Assembly: GCF_017832975.1 (NCBI RefSeq)
Contig: NZ_JAFIBI010000001.1
Coordinates: 2,790,001-2,854,000 of the forward strand
Length of the DNA stretch: 64,000 nt
Direction: 5' to 3'
Source: Arthrobacter sp. PvP023
GTDB taxonomy: Bacteria; Actinomycetota; Actinomycetes; Actinomycetales; Micrococcaceae
The position numbers and the translations under genes were made by a program. Below the pieces are notes generated by a model that did not search any database, was not told the origin of the DNA, and saw only the letters and a list, made by a program, of their open reading frames with translations. Of the stretch, positions 34,456-42,946 are shown in pieces (the stretch's first letter is position 1; the number at the start of each line of letters is the position of its first letter).

Positions 34456-37038
34456 ATGCCAACGACCGTAAAGCCGGCAACCTTCGATCACCTCCGCGAA
34501 GCCCTCGGCGTTGGCAACAGCACTCCCCGCATCTCTTGGAAGACCGTGGCGGCTCCGGGCTGGACACAGGCGGCGTACCAGGTTGAAACCACCAGCAACG
34601 GGGAAATCAGCCTCAGTGCACGCATCGCGTCGACGGAGTCCGTCCTGCTCCCCTGGCCCGCGGTTCCCCTTAAGTCCGGTGATGAAGTTGCCGTCCGCGT
34701 GCGGGTCTGGGGCGCCGGCGATGCCGAACCGAGTGACTGGAGCACACCCTCACGTGTTGAGGCCGGCCTTCTGAATCCTGAAGACTGGACCGCGGCCGCC
34801 ATCGCGCCAGCATGGGATGAAGACCCCGACTCAGACCGCCGCCCTCCCCTGCTGCGGCGCGATTTCTCCGTACACTCTCCCATCGTCAAAGCCCGGCTCT
34901 ATGTCACTGCCCACGGTCTGTACGAAGTCGAGATCAACGGGACGCGGGTTGGCAACGACACCCTATCGCCCGGCTGGACCGTCTACGGCGAACGGCTGCG
35001 CTACTACACCTACGACGTCACGGAACTGATCCGCGAAGGTGATAACGCCGTCGGAAGCTGGCTGGCTGATGGGTGGTACCGCGGGCGGATCGGCTTCCAC
35101 GACGGCTACCGGAACCTCTACGGCGACAAAGTCGCCCTGCTTGCGCAAATCCAGATCACGCACGACGACGGGTCCATCACCGTGGTGGGTACGGACCAGA
35201 CCTGGAAGGCAGCCTTCGGGCCCATCGCATTCACCGGCCTCTACGAGGGCGAAAACTACGATGCCCGGCAGCTGCCGGCCGGCTGGAGCCAGCCCGGATT
35301 CGACGACGGCGGCTGGAGCCCCGTCACGACCGTCGACCGTGATCCCGGCACCCTCGTTGCCCCGGACGGGCCTCCAGTCCGCTGTACCGAGGAAGTCCGC
35401 CCAGTGCGCGTCTTCACCAGCCCGGCAGGCAAAACGCTTGTGGATTTTGGCCAGAATCTGGTGGGCCGCCTGAAGATCACGGTGCAAGGCAATCCGGGCC
35501 ACCAGGTCACGCTACGCCACGCCGAAGTGCTGCAGGAGGGCGAACTCTTCACCAGACCGCTTCGCCGCGCCATCTCGACAGACACCTACACGGTTGCCGG
35601 GACCGGACCCGAAACCTGGGAGCCGCGCTTCACCATCCATGGCTTCCGCTACGCCGAAATCAACGGCTGGACCGGCGGCGACATCAGCGAGAACGTGGTG
35701 GCGCGGGTTTACCACACTGACATGGAACGCACGGGCTGGTTCGACAGCTCCAACCCGGACCTGAACCGCCTGCACGAAAACGTGCGCTGGAGCATGCGCG
35801 GCAACTTCGTGGACATCCCCACGGACTGCCCGCAGCGCGACGAACGGCTCGGCTGGACCGGTGACATCCAGGTCTTCGCCCCCACGGCAAGTTTCCTTTA
35901 CGACTGCTCCGGCATGCTGACGTCCTGGCTCAAAGACGTCGCCGTAGAACAGCTCCCGGATGGAACCATTCCGTGGTACGTCCCGGTCATCCCGGGCGGT
36001 GATGAGTGGACACCCATCCGGCCCGGCGCCGTCTGGGGAGACGTGGCAGTCCTGACCCCGTGGACCATCTACCAGCGGTTCGGCGACACCCAAGTGCTCC
36101 GCGACCAGTACGCCAGCGCCAAAGCCTGGGTGGACCTGATGGACACCCGTGCCGGCGGGACGCATCTGTGGAACACCGGCTTCCAGCTCGGTGACTGGCT
36201 TGATCCGACGGCCCCGCCGCATGACCCCACCGCGGCCAAGACGGACCCCTACCTCGTGGCAACGGCGTACTTCGCGTGGTCCGCCATGCACTTGGGCAAG
36301 ATCGCCAGCGTCCTCGGAAATACCGCTGACGAACTGCACTACACCGAGCTCGGCCGGACCGTGGCCAGGGCGTTCGCGGACGAATACGTCTTCCCCACCG
36401 GAGCCGTTGCCGGGGACGCACAGACTGCCTACGCACTGGCCATCGTGTTCGACCTCTTCCCCAGCCAACAGCAGAAGCAGCTGGCCGGGCGCCGGCTGTC
36501 CGAGCTGGTTGTCGGCGGCGGCAACAGGATCGCGACCGGCTTCGCGGGCACGCCGGTCATCTCCGATGCACTGACCGACGCGGGCGCGCTGGATACCGCC
36601 TATGATCTGCTGCTCGAAAAGGAATGCCCGTCCTGGCTCTACGCGGTGGACCAGGGCGGGACCACTATCTGGGAACGCTGGGACGCCATGCAGCCCGACG
36701 GCACCGTCAACCCGGGAAACATGACATCCTTCAACCACTACGCCCTGGGAGCAGTGGCTGACTGGATGCACCGCGTGGTGGCCGGAATTTCGCCGCTGGA
36801 ACCCGGCTACCGCAGGATCTTGTTCAAGCCGCGCCCCGGCGGGCAGCTCACCCATGCCTCCGCACGACACGAAACACCCTATGGGACCGCAAGCATTTCC
36901 TGGACTTTTGGTGCCGCGGGCCTGAACGTGAACGTGGAGGTCCCCACCGGTTGCACTGCCCGCGTGGAACTCCCCGGTCAGGCGCCTTTGGAGGTGGGTT
37001 CGGGGGCGTTCAGCTACGCCGTGGAACCGGTCGCCTAA
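34456..37038 (+). CDS. Alpha-L-rhamnosidase (GH78)
   Basis: 860 residues from ATG 34456 (AGGAG 9 bases upstream). Layout of intracellular bacterial GH78 enzymes: Fn3-like N-domain (PRISWKTVAAPGWTQAAYQVE, SDWSTPSRV), beta-sandwich with carbohydrate-binding features (YGERLRYYTYDVTELI, NYDARQLPAGWSQPGFDD), and the (alpha/alpha)6 domain with the family acid motif DCPQRDERLGWTGD, YVPVIPGGDEWTPIRPGAVWGD, NTGFQLGDWLD and GGTTIWERWDAMQPDGT. It releases terminal L-rhamnose from plant glycosides or pectic fragments. No signal peptide, which fits hydrolysis after uptake by the linked importer. The frame extends upstream, but that part overlaps the permease and is not coding. Confidence 0.93.
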   Translation: MPTTVKPATFDHLREALGVGNSTPRISWKTVAAPGWTQAAYQVETTSNGEISLSARIASTESVLLPWPAVPLKSGDEVAVRVRVWGAGDAEPSDWSTPSRVEAGLLNPEDWTAAAIAPAWDEDPDSDRRPPLLRRDFSVHSPIVKARLYVTAHGLYEVEINGTRVGNDTLSPGWTVYGERLRYYTYDVTELIREGDNAVGSWLADGWYRGRIGFHDGYRNLYGDKVALLAQIQITHDDGSITVVGTDQTWKAAFGPIAFTGLYEGENYDARQLPAGWSQPGFDDGGWSPVTTVDRDPGTLVAPDGPPVRCTEEVRPVRVFTSPAGKTLVDFGQNLVGRLKITVQGNPGHQVTLRHAEVLQEGELFTRPLRRAISTDTYTVAGTGPETWEPRFTIHGFRYAEINGWTGGDISENVVARVYHTDMERTGWFDSSNPDLNRLHENVRWSMRGNFVDIPTDCPQRDERLGWTGDIQVFAPTASFLYDCSGMLTSWLKDVAVEQLPDGTIPWYVPVIPGGDEWTPIRPGAVWGDVAVLTPWTIYQRFGDTQVLRDQYASAKAWVDLMDTRAGGTHLWNTGFQLGDWLDPTAPPHDPTAAKTDPYLVATAYFAWSAMHLGKIASVLGNTADELHYTELGRTVARAFADEYVFPTGAVAGDAQTAYALAIVFDLFPSQQQKQLAGRRLSELVVGGGNRIATGFAGTPVISDALTDAGALDTAYDLLLEKECPSWLYAVDQGGTTIWERWDAMQPDGTVNPGNMTSFNHYALGAVADWMHRVVAGISPLEPGYRRILFKPRPGGQLTHASARHETPYGTASISWTFGAAGLNVNVEVPTGCTARVELPGQAPLEVGSGAFSYAVEPVA

Positions 37039-37048
37039 AACTCACGGC

Positions 37049-37081
37049 GGCGCCGGGGGCGGAAGCCGCCCCCCCGGCGCC
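37049..37081. terminator. GC-rich hairpin between convergent rhamnosidase and LacI genes
   Basis: A 14-base arm (37049-37062) pairs with 37066-37081, with a two-base C bulge and the loop AAG. It lies 10 bases after the rhamnosidase stop and 26 bases before the end of the convergent lacI gene, as expected for a bidirectional terminator. A T-tract is lacking. Confidence 0.6.
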
Positions 37082-37107
37082 GGTCGCGGTTAAATCGCTT
37101 GCCAGGG

Positions 37108-38157
37108 TTAGCGGCCCAGGGTACTGGCGCGGGCGAACAAGGTTGGTTCGAGCATCAGATTGCGGTGCACGTGCTGGCCCGGCTGGCTGATTTCCTCCAG
37201 GAGGAGTTTTGTCGCCACCCGGCCCATTTCGTGCCCCGGCTGGCCGATGGTGGACATGGGGATGGCGGCTTCGGTGGCGAACTGGTTGTTGTCATAGCCG
37301 ATCACGGCAATATCCTGCGGTACCCGGAGCCCATAGGTGCCCGTCAGCTCATGGATGATTCCGGCGGCCAACTGGTCCGACGGGGCAATGATTCCATCGG
37401 GCATCCTGCTCCGGCCCCGGCTGGCCAGGTCCCCCGCAATACGGCGCCCCTCCGGGCTGTTGAGGCTGCGCCCGAGGATCACCTCAAGGGAGACGGCTCC
37501 CCGGGTCTCCGACGTGGCGCGCATGGCGCCCTTGCGGCGGTCGTTCACGGCGTGCAGGTCATCGGGACCGCCGGCGAACACCAGCCGGCGGCGGCCCAGG
37601 TCAATGAGGTGCCGGGCCGCCAGATAGCCTCCATGTTCCTCGTCGACCAGCACAGTGCAGCAGTCCGTGCGGCCGCCGGCGTAGTTGACGAGGACGATGT
37701 TCCGCCCGTGGCGGCGAACCCGGTCCACGCCGTCCAGTTCAGCGTCCAACGGCGCAAGAATGATGCCGGCAACCCGAGCCTCATCAAAAATATCAAGGTA
37801 GCCTTCCTGCTTCTGCAGGTCGACGTCACTGTTTGCCAACAGCAGGGAGTGGCCGTTTTCGTGCGCGGCACTCTCGGCGCCGCGGGCAATATCCACAAAG
37901 AGGGAGTTGCCGACGTCGGTCAGGACAAGGCCAATCGTCCGGCTGCTGCCGGCCGCCAGGGAGCGCGCGGCGGAGTTTCGGACGAAGCCCAGCTCGTCAA
38001 TGGCGGCCTGGACCCGCAACCGGGTCCGTTCCGCCACGATTTCAGGTTTGTTCAGCACATTGGAAACAGTGCCCAGCGAAACGCGTGCGACGCGGGCCAC
38101 ATCGTTCATGCTCGGTGCAGAATCGACCCCTGCCTCCGCGGCGATTTCTTTAGGCAC
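37108..38157 (-). CDS. LacI-family transcriptional regulator of the rhamnoside locus
   Basis: 349 residues starting at GTG 38157. The HTH (about residues 17-38, MNDVARVARVSLGTVSNVLN) and hinge helix (SAARSLAAGSS) are intact. The periplasmic-binding-protein-like sugar domain follows (TIGLVLTDVGNSLFVDIARGAE, GIILAPLD, AVIGYDNNQFA, STIGQPGHEMG). It is convergent with the operon it most likely controls; candidate operators lie at 31028-31185. The gene's own upstream region has no clear copy of that site. Confidence 0.9.
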   Translation of the reverse strand: MPKEIAAEAGVDSAPSMNDVARVARVSLGTVSNVLNKPEIVAERTRLRVQAAIDELGFVRNSAARSLAAGSSRTIGLVLTDVGNSLFVDIARGAESAAHENGHSLLLANSDVDLQKQEGYLDIFDEARVAGIILAPLDAELDGVDRVRRHGRNIVLVNYAGGRTDCCTVLVDEEHGGYLAARHLIDLGRRRLVFAGGPDDLHAVNDRRKGAMRATSETRGAVSLEVILGRSLNSPEGRRIAGDLASRGRSRMPDGIIAPSDQLAAGIIHELTGTYGLRVPQDIAVIGYDNNQFATEAAIPMSTIGQPGHEMGRVATKLLLEEISQPGQHVHRNLMLEPTLFARASTLGR

Positions 38158-38532
38158 GTTTTCCCGCTGCTTCCTCTATACGAACTCGTCCTTCATTTTT
38201 TCACACCATTGGCCCAGGCCGGACGAATGACCGTGTGGCATTGAGAGTTGCCAAAAGGCCCGTCACAAAAGCAGCGCGTCAAGCCGAAACTGCCAGAACG
38301 TCGCCGGTGTCCCGTCTCACCCAACGTGATCGAATCCCACTAGACGTATTCGGCCCAAAATCCGCGGATTTCCGCGGATTCCGGATCAGCTGCACAGGGC
38401 GCGATTCTGCGATCTGGGTCAACTAGTGTGAGCCAAACCGCCCACTCCATCTCGCAAGGTGGACCTCTGCCTGTTCGACGCGCGACCCGGTACGGTTCAC
38501 ACCGCCATCGAGCGGGTGGTTAGGCTGGGGAG
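38158..38532. other. Gene-free divergent region with repeated TCCGCGGATT
   Basis: The 375 bases between the LacI gene and the divergent phosphatase gene hold no convincing gene. AATCCGCGGATT at 38359-38370 is a perfect 12-bp palindrome, and its last 10 bases TCCGCGGATT (38361-38370) are repeated directly at 38371-38380. No regulator is assigned. Confidence 0.5.
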
Positions 38533-39225
38533 ATGGCGACAGTTATTCTCGTGCGGCACGGCCGCACCACAGCCAATGCCACTGGACTGCTGGCCGGTCG
38601 GGCCGTCGGCGTCAGCCTGGACCAGATCGGGCACGACCAGGCGGCTCTGACCGGAGACCGGCTCGCGGCCGTGCCCGTAGTCGGGGTGGTGTCAAGCCCC
38701 CTCGAGCGTTGTCAGGAAACCGCCCAGCTCATCCTCGATCGCCAGGCTGGCAATCCTTCTGCGCCGGCCGATCCCGATCTCACCGAGTGCGATTACGGCC
38801 AGTGGCAGGGCCGGTTGCTCAGTGAGCTCGCCACCGAAGACCTGTGGGCTGCTGTGCAGTCGCAGCCGTCCGCCGTCGTATTTCCCGGCGGTGAATCCAT
38901 GGCCGCGATGCAGGCTCGGTCGGTAGCGGCAATCCGGCGCCACGACGCAGCCTTCGAAGCCGGGAACGGGCCGGGAGCCGTGTGGGTGGCAGTGACTCAC
39001 GGTGACATCATCAAATCAATCCTCGCCGACGCGCTCGGCATGCACCTCGACTTGTTCCAGCGCATTAACGTGGGCCCTGCCTCCGTATCGATCGTCCACT
39101 ATGGTGCTGTTCGGCCGACCGTCTATGCGACGAACACCGACGCGGGGGATCTGTCGTGGCTGTCGAACGGCATCAACTCCGGCGATGCGCAAGTCGGCGG
39201 CGGCGCAGGGCAAAAGGCACCGTAG
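38533..39225 (+). CDS. Histidine phosphatase family protein (MSMEG_4193-like)
   Basis: 230 residues. The phosphoglycerate-mutase-like RHG motif ILVRHGRTTANATG puts the catalytic His at position 9. ECDYGQW and the second His in VTHGDIIKS are present. It belongs to the actinobacterial MSMEG_4193 group and is the complete paralogue of the truncated gene at the window start. The next two genes (DUF3090 and SCO1664-type kinase) are its usual neighbours across actinobacteria, which implies a shared but uncharacterised role. Confidence 0.92.
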   Translation: MATVILVRHGRTTANATGLLAGRAVGVSLDQIGHDQAALTGDRLAAVPVVGVVSSPLERCQETAQLILDRQAGNPSAPADPDLTECDYGQWQGRLLSELATEDLWAAVQSQPSAVVFPGGESMAAMQARSVAAIRRHDAAFEAGNGPGAVWVAVTHGDIIKSILADALGMHLDLFQRINVGPASVSIVHYGAVRPTVYATNTDAGDLSWLSNGINSGDAQVGGGAGQKAP

Positions 39226-39249
39226 ACCTCATGTGCCTAAAATACTGAC

Positions 39250-39801
39250 ATGCCCACACTTGTTCACGAGTTTGCCTGGCCTGACCGGGTCGTCATCGGC
39301 ACCATCGGCGTTCCGGGGGCCCGCACGTTCTACCTGCAGGTACGCACAGGTAAGCAAATTGTTAGCATCGCACTGGAGAAGCAGCAGTCAGCCCAGCTCG
39401 CCGAGAAGATTGACGAAATCCTCGATCAGCTCATTACCCTCGAAGGCAACCCCTTCAGCGTTCCCACGGGTACTCCCATCGAACTCGTCGACAATGAGCA
39501 GCTCGAGGCGGTCACGGAGCAGTTTCGAACCGGGGCCATGACCTTAGGTTGGGACCCGACGACCGCGCAGGTGGTCATAGAGGCATACCCAATCACCGAA
39601 GTCGATGCTGATGACGTCGAATCGCTGGCTGAGAACGGCGCTGACGTGCCCGAAATGTTGCTGGTGCGGATGCCGGTTGGCACCGCCCGAGCATTCGCCA
39701 AGCGGACCCGAGAGGTGGTGGGCGCCGGACGTCCGGCATGCCCGCTCTGCGGTTATCCCGTAGACGCCGACGGGCACGTCTGCACCTTGCCCGAGGTCTG
39801 A
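39250..39801 (+). CDS. DUF3090 family protein
   Basis: 183 residues of the actinobacterial DUF3090 family. The N-terminus reads HEFAWPDRVVIGTIGVPGARTFYLQ, and the C-terminus carries a CPLCGYPVDADGHVC metal-binding motif. The biochemical role is unknown. The stop codon TGA shares its last base with the ATG of the following kinase gene, so the two are translationally coupled. Confidence 0.92.
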   Translation: MPTLVHEFAWPDRVVIGTIGVPGARTFYLQVRTGKQIVSIALEKQQSAQLAEKIDEILDQLITLEGNPFSVPTGTPIELVDNEQLEAVTEQFRTGAMTLGWDPTTAQVVIEAYPITEVDADDVESLAENGADVPEMLLVRMPVGTARAFAKRTREVVGAGRPACPLCGYPVDADGHVCTLPEV

Positions 39802-40568
39802 TGCCGGCACCCGACCTGCTGACTGACGAGCTGATCCTCACCGGGCGCATCACGACGGCATCGAACGCCACCTTCCTGGGCAGCATCGGCGACACCACGG
39901 TCGTTTATAAGCCGATTGCCGGGGAGAAACCGCTGTGGGATTTTCCCGACGGCTTCCTTGCCCACCGGGAGGTCGCCGCCTACCTGGTTTCTGAGGTCCT
40001 CGGCTGGAACGTTGTGCCGCGCACATGGCTGCGGGACGGTCCATTGGGTAAAGGAATGGTGCAGCTGTGGCAGGAGTCAGACCCCGACCAGAACGCAGTA
40101 GACCTCGTTGCGGCGGACGACATACCGGAGACCGGGTGGAAACAAGTCCTTGAGGGTCAGGATGACTACGGACGGATGGTCGCCCTCGTCCACGAGGACT
40201 CTCCGGCTCTCAGGCGCATGGCGGTGTTCGACGCCATCGTGAACAACGCCGACCGCAAAGGCAATCACGTCCTGGCCATGACGGACGGACACCGGCACGG
40301 CGTGGACCATGGGCTCACTTTTCACCGTGACCACAAGCTGCGCACGGTGCTGTGGGGATGGCTGGGAGACGCTCTGACCGCCGAGGAACGCGACGGCATC
40401 GATCGTGTCAGCGAAGGACTGCACGGTGAGCTGGGCCGAAACCTGGCAGACTTGCTCAGCGCCGAAGAAATCGCATCGCTCGCCGCGCGCTGCGCCCGGT
40501 TGCGCTTGGCAGGGCGGTTTCCGGCTCCGAGCGGTGAGATGTCGGCGGTGCCCTGGCCGCTGTTCTAA
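39801..40568 (+). CDS. SCO1664 family protein (PI3/4-kinase-like fold)
   Basis: 255 residues. The family is named after Streptomyces SCO1664 and has a divergent phosphoinositide 3/4-kinase-like domain: TTVVYKPIAGEKPLWDFPDG holds the nucleotide-contacting Lys, AVFDAIVNNADRKGNHVL contains the catalytic-loop-like NADRKGNH, and HRHGVDHGLTFH the following acidic/His region. The substrate is unknown. It always travels with DUF3090 and the phosphatase, often close to mshC of mycothiol synthesis, but mshC is not seen here. Confidence 0.9.
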   Translation: MPAPDLLTDELILTGRITTASNATFLGSIGDTTVVYKPIAGEKPLWDFPDGFLAHREVAAYLVSEVLGWNVVPRTWLRDGPLGKGMVQLWQESDPDQNAVDLVAADDIPETGWKQVLEGQDDYGRMVALVHEDSPALRRMAVFDAIVNNADRKGNHVLAMTDGHRHGVDHGLTFHRDHKLRTVLWGWLGDALTAEERDGIDRVSEGLHGELGRNLADLLSAEEIASLAARCARLRLAGRFPAPSGEMSAVPWPLF

Positions 40569-40810
40569 GGGAATTACGGCTAAGGGCTCCACAGGCTGCG
40601 TCACGTTGATGGCATGGATCCTAAGGTAGCGCTGTCCACTCTGATGAGGCCCTCCAATCTTCTGGAACTGGGATTACCTGGCAGGCACCCATCGTCGAAC
40701 CACGCCGATGGCCCGCCGGGACCTATTCCTCTGGTCTGATGCCACCCCCGGGGATGCACTTGTACCAGTAGGTGCCGACTGAATGCTCCTGCCCGAGAGG
40801 AGACGTAAAA

Positions 40811-41716
40811 ATGGCCAAGAACGTCGTTCACAGCACCACGATCAACGCCCCGGTGGACAAGGTCTACTCCTTCCTGAGTGATCCGACACACTGGATGACC
40901 GCCATGCCCGGGGAGAGCGAAGTTACACACCTGGACATCAAACCTGGTGGTGCGGGTACGTCCGCAAGGTGGTCTGCCAAGATGTGGGGCGTTCCCATGT
41001 CCGTAACCCACGAGTACCGAGATGTGGTTCCGAACCAGCGCATCGTGTCCAAGGCGTCCGTGGGACCGGTCCTCACGTTTTCCCTGGAACCGGTCGACGA
41101 CGGCACTGAGCTGACCGTTGAAGAGCATCTGGATATCAATGCTCCCCTGGTACGGGTGCCGGTTCAGGCTCTCTTTGCCCGCTGGACCGATAACGACCTC
41201 CGAGGCATGGTGGCCAATATCAAGAGCCTGATCGAGACCGGGGAAAAAGCGGTCCCTGAAACAGCCGGGACAATGCCCACCCAGACACTGACGTGGTCGG
41301 ACGGGATCACCATCGCCGCGCCGGTGGAGCGGGTCTTCGATCTCGTCAAGAACCCCAGCATCTGGTTGGGACCGGACGTCCAGATCTCCGACCTCAACAC
41401 CACACCGGAGGGCGTAGGAACGAGCTTCCAGGCTGCGTGGAAGGTCCTTGGTATTCCGCTCAAGACGACCCATGAGTACACCGAGTACGTCCCGAACGAG
41501 CACTTCACGTCAACAGCGGCCTTAGGTCCTGTCTTCAAGGTGGAGGTTGCTCCGGCCAACGGCGGAACCCGGCTCAGCATGCGATCAGATGTCGTCCCAC
41601 GGAACATGGCAGAGGCCGCAGTTGATTCGCTGGTCATGAAGATGTCCGAGCGCAGCCAGGCAGAGCTCCTTGCGGGCATCAAGGCAACTGCGGAAGCAGG
41701 CACGGGGTCACGGTGA
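40811..41716 (+). CDS. Tandem SRPBCC (START/Bet v1-like) domain protein
   Basis: 301 residues made of two consecutive SRPBCC ligand-binding domains: residues about 1-145 (TTINAPVDKVYSFLSDPTHWMTAMPG ... THEYRDVVPNQRIVSKASVGPVLTFSLEP) and about 158-295 (ITIAAPVERVFDLVKNPSIWLGPD ... THEYTEYVPNEHFTSTAALGPVFKVEVAP). The halves are clearly homologous and likely arose by duplication. SRPBCC domains bind hydrophobic ligands or act as cyclases; here the function is unknown. The start ATG 40811 follows GAGAGGAG. Flanking genes do not suggest a pathway. Confidence 0.85.
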   Translation: MAKNVVHSTTINAPVDKVYSFLSDPTHWMTAMPGESEVTHLDIKPGGAGTSARWSAKMWGVPMSVTHEYRDVVPNQRIVSKASVGPVLTFSLEPVDDGTELTVEEHLDINAPLVRVPVQALFARWTDNDLRGMVANIKSLIETGEKAVPETAGTMPTQTLTWSDGITIAAPVERVFDLVKNPSIWLGPDVQISDLNTTPEGVGTSFQAAWKVLGIPLKTTHEYTEYVPNEHFTSTAALGPVFKVEVAPANGGTRLSMRSDVVPRNMAEAAVDSLVMKMSERSQAELLAGIKATAEAGTGSR

Positions 41717-41875
41717 GAGTCCGCGGCAACGCGACAGCCACGAAATAGAATCCGGGCGCCGTGGCAGCAATCAAGGCGGGACAGCCGCTATCCCTTCACA
41801 GTGAAGGCGGGCCGAAGAACCATGAACCCGCTCACCCCGGGGCCTTGGTTTAATGCACCGGTCGAGGCCATGGAC

Positions 41876-42190
41876 CTACTGCATCTCTGCGAACGTGGAG
41901 AGCATGATCGCAGCCGCCGCCACCGTCGCTGCAAGGGCCGCCAACGTGGTGGCCCAGGTCAAGACCGAGCGTTCCTTGTGGTGAATAACGCTGACCAGCC
42001 CGAGGGCCGTTGCGGCGGCTGCAGGTGCCAGGCATGCCTGGCCCAGGGAGTTCCACGCCCCGCTATAGAACGGGTAATCCATCATGGGCAGGAGCGTGAT
42101 CCAGGCAGTGGCGGTCGCCAGCACGGTGATGGCAGCGAAGAGCAGTCTCCAGCGCCCAGCTGCTGTTTGCGGTGTGATCGCGAGCGACAT
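41876..42190 (-). CDS. Small hypothetical membrane protein
   Basis: 104 residues from ATG 42190, with three hydrophobic segments (WRLLFAAITVLATATAWITLLPMM, SLGQACLAPAAAATALGLVSVI, WATTLAALAATVAAAAIMLSTF). No family recognised. It starts 10 bases after the end of the upstream membrane protein gene on the same strand, so the two likely form an operon and perhaps a membrane complex. Confidence 0.6.
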   Translation of the reverse strand: MSLAITPQTAAGRWRLLFAAITVLATATAWITLLPMMDYPFYSGAWNSLGQACLAPAAAATALGLVSVIHHKERSVLTWATTLAALAATVAAAAIMLSTFAEMQ

Positions 42191-42200
42191 CCCTTCTGCC

Positions 42201-42818
42201 TTAGGGGTGCGGTGTAAACATGCTGATGAAAAATGCGAGGTCAAAAAAGGCCACCTGCGCCGGGCCGGCGACCAGTGCGATTGCCGACAGCACGGACCGG
42301 TCCCGGTAACTGATAATTGCCGCCAGCGCGAGAGCTGGTCCGGCCATCCCTGCCGCTGGCGTCAGGACAGCCCACGGGCTGAACCCGAGGACAAGGAAGG
42401 CTGCCAGGAAGACCACGGCCCACCACCCTGCGGGGGTTGTGGGCAGGAACCGGGTGGCTGCTCCTTCAGCGCGGAACGCCGCGAGAATGCCTAGGACAGC
42501 TGCCGCGATGAGAGCGATGGTTCCGGCGGAGATGAATACGTCCGGAGTGACGGGCATCTGCATGCCCGACGAGAAACCTACCGAGGCAGCAGCCATGAAC
42601 GCGGCCGAAAGGATGAGGAACGCGAGGGCCCAGTAGCCGAGCCGCGTGCGGATTACGCGATGCTTTCGCGCCTCGGCTGCGATCGCTGTGGCGGTGCTGA
42701 GAACAAAGCAGCCGACGACGACAGTGGCCCAAATAACCGGCCCTGCTGGCGGAGTTCTGAAGGGTATTCCGTTTCCATAAAAGGATCGCCTGATCGATAG
42801 GCCGAGGCTAGGGCTCAA
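42201..42818 (-). CDS. Hypothetical polytopic membrane protein, start uncertain
   Basis: About 205 residues with six hydrophobic segments (VIWATVVVGCFVLSTATAIAA, YWALAFLILSAAFMAAASVGF, DVFISAGTIALIAAAVLGILAAF, WWAVVFLAAFLVLGFSPWAVL, ALALAAIISY, VAFFDLAFFISMF). The frame extends upstream to 42959, but that part runs across the DeoR-type operator and looks non-coding; I place the start provisionally at TTG 42818. The family is not recognised. Confidence 0.45.
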   Translation of the reverse strand: MSPSLGLSIRRSFYGNGIPFRTPPAGPVIWATVVVGCFVLSTATAIAAEARKHRVIRTRLGYWALAFLILSAAFMAAASVGFSSGMQMPVTPDVFISAGTIALIAAAVLGILAAFRAEGAATRFLPTTPAGWWAVVFLAAFLVLGFSPWAVLTPAAGMAGPALALAAIISYRDRSVLSAIALVAGPAQVAFFDLAFFISMFTPHP

Positions 42819-42877
42819 AGTCCTGTCAGCAGTGCTGAGCCGTTTCCGTGAGACGTGACCTAGACCTGCTAAAGTTG

Positions 42878-42893
42878 TGTGGAAATTCCAACA
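42878..42893 (+). promoter_or_regulatory. DeoR-type operator, site 3 (upstream of phosphomannomutase)
   Basis: TGTGGAAATTCCAACA differs at two positions from the palindrome TGTTGGAATTCCAACA that the other two sites (46080, 47318) also approximate. All three share ATTCCAACA exactly. It lies 54-69 bases before the phosphomannomutase start codon, where a repressor could act. Confidence 0.6.
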
Positions 42894-42946
42894 CTCCATG
42901 TTCGCATAGCTACTAATGCGCGTGGCCACGACTTCCCGGGAGCAAT

